From: an uncultured Eubacteriales bacterium
GTDB lineage: Bacteria > Bacillota > Clostridia > Oscillospirales > Acutalibacteraceae
Assembly (NCBI GenBank): GCA_948762645.1
Contig: CAQBRY010000052.1
Span: forward strand, 1-12,232
DNA length: 12,232 nucleotides
Direction: 5' to 3'
A program made the position numbers and the translations under genes. The notes beneath the pieces are model-generated. The model made no database searches, was not told where the DNA came from, and was given only the letters and a program-made list of their open reading frames with translations. Each line of letters starts with the position of its first letter. The stretch's first letter is position 1. This document shows positions 12,020-12,232 of the stretch, piece after piece.

Positions 12020-12232
12020 TTAATTTTGATATTTCAACCAATAATCTTCATTTCCTTCTCTAATATCTCTAATTTCATTAACACTAATTCCTACAGTAGT
12101 TCTATTTTTTAAATTAGTTCCATCAGTAGGTTTATAATATGCTCCTTCTTTTTGTGGAAACATAAATTCAATCATTGCAAAATTAGCTACATCAGCAAGA
12201 CATTCTGTATTTCCAGTTTCTTCATATTCTTT
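12020..12232 (-). CDS. C-terminal part of a phage-type protein, cut by window edge
   Basis: An open frame runs from the window end to TAA 12022-12020 and encodes 70 residues beginning KEYEETGNTECLADVANFAM. The TGNTE-L-DVANFAMIEF block followed by YYKPTDGTN resembles a conserved C-terminal part of phage proteins I associate with the DUF5664 or dATP/dGTP-diphosphohydrolase-like group, but the link is from memory and the catalytic region would be outside the window. The start is not visible. It precedes the acidic gene at 12003 by 16 bases. If the family guess holds, it would be another nucleotide-pool enzyme. Confidence 0.6.
   Translation of the reverse strand, partial: KEYEETGNTECLADVANFAMIEFMFPQKEGAYYKPTDGTNLKNRTTVGISVNEIRDIREGNEDYWLKYQN

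Larger units (their letters stand above)
1951..12232. mobile_element. Integrase-proximal end of an integrated temperate phage-like element
   Basis: From the tRNA-Thr 3' end onwards the DNA becomes markedly AT-rich, all genes lie on the minus strand with little spacing, and the first gene is a tyrosine integrase. Contents such as dUTPase, ThyX, class III ribonucleotide reductase, a cell-wall hydrolase and many small unknown genes are typical of large phages. No capsid, tail, terminase, conjugation or plasmid replication gene is in view, so phage nature is inferred from gene content. The element runs past the window end. Confidence 0.75.

Noticed and set aside
1951..12232. Integrative conjugative element instead of phage
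   Set aside because: No relaxase, type IV secretion, or plasmid replication gene is in view, and the nucleotide-metabolism genes favour a phage; it cannot be excluded without the rest of the element.

Overview
The window joins two kinds of DNA. Positions 1 to about 1950 look like a bacterial chromosome of the Clostridia, probably Lachnospiraceae-like. They hold a tRNA-Arg(CCG), a compact formate/nitrite transporter, a small unknown gene, a Uma2-family nuclease gene and a tRNA-Thr(GGT), with near-consensus sigma-A promoters and moderate base composition. From about 1951 to the end the DNA is much more AT-rich. Every gene there is on the minus strand, tightly packed and pointing back towards the tRNA-Thr. 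The first of these genes is a tyrosine integrase, 85 bp from the tRNA 3' end. This is the arrangement of a temperate phage or phage-like element integrated at the 3' end of tRNA-Thr(GGT). Only its integrase-proximal end is in the window. The taxonomic assignment is inferred from protein resemblance and was not computed.

Read in the direction of transcription (high to low coordinates), the element part contains: a partial unknown gene and three small unknown genes (12232-11086); a lone YgiT-type zinc-finger protein; a fusion of flavin-dependent thymidylate synthase (ThyX) with a P-loop kinase-like domain; a nucleoside 2-deoxyribosyltransferase-like protein; an unknown protein; a class III ribonucleotide reductase operon (NrdH-like redoxin, NrdD, NrdG); a frameshifted ferredoxin:thioredoxin-reductase-like gene; a small four-cysteine protein; an unknown protein overlapping dut; dUTPase; a secreted SleB-type cell-wall hydrolase behind an 18-bp palindrome; an HPr-like protein without the usual phospho-histidine; a hairpin terminator; and the integrase.

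The central theme is deoxynucleotide supply under anaerobic conditions. NrdD with its activase NrdG makes deoxyribonucleotides. The NrdH-like redoxin and the FTR-like iron-sulfur protein would carry electrons from ferredoxin to NrdD. dUTPase makes dUMP, ThyX converts it to dTMP, the fused kinase may phosphorylate dNMPs, and the deoxyribosyltransferase-like protein may salvage or exchange bases. Such a kit is usual in large lytic phages and is notable here in an element with an integrase.

The most rewarding points are the FTR-like gene, hidden because one base is missing, which completes a ferredoxin-to-RNR electron chain; the ThyX-kinase fusion with a possible internal start; the HPr-like protein; a terminator hairpin between the candidate int promoter and int; and the deoxyribosyltransferase-like gene, whose conserved N-terminus lies upstream of its first ATG. 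Several genes start with TTG or GTG. No gene-free stretch exceeds 300 bases. No CRISPR array, insertion sequence or rRNA was seen.
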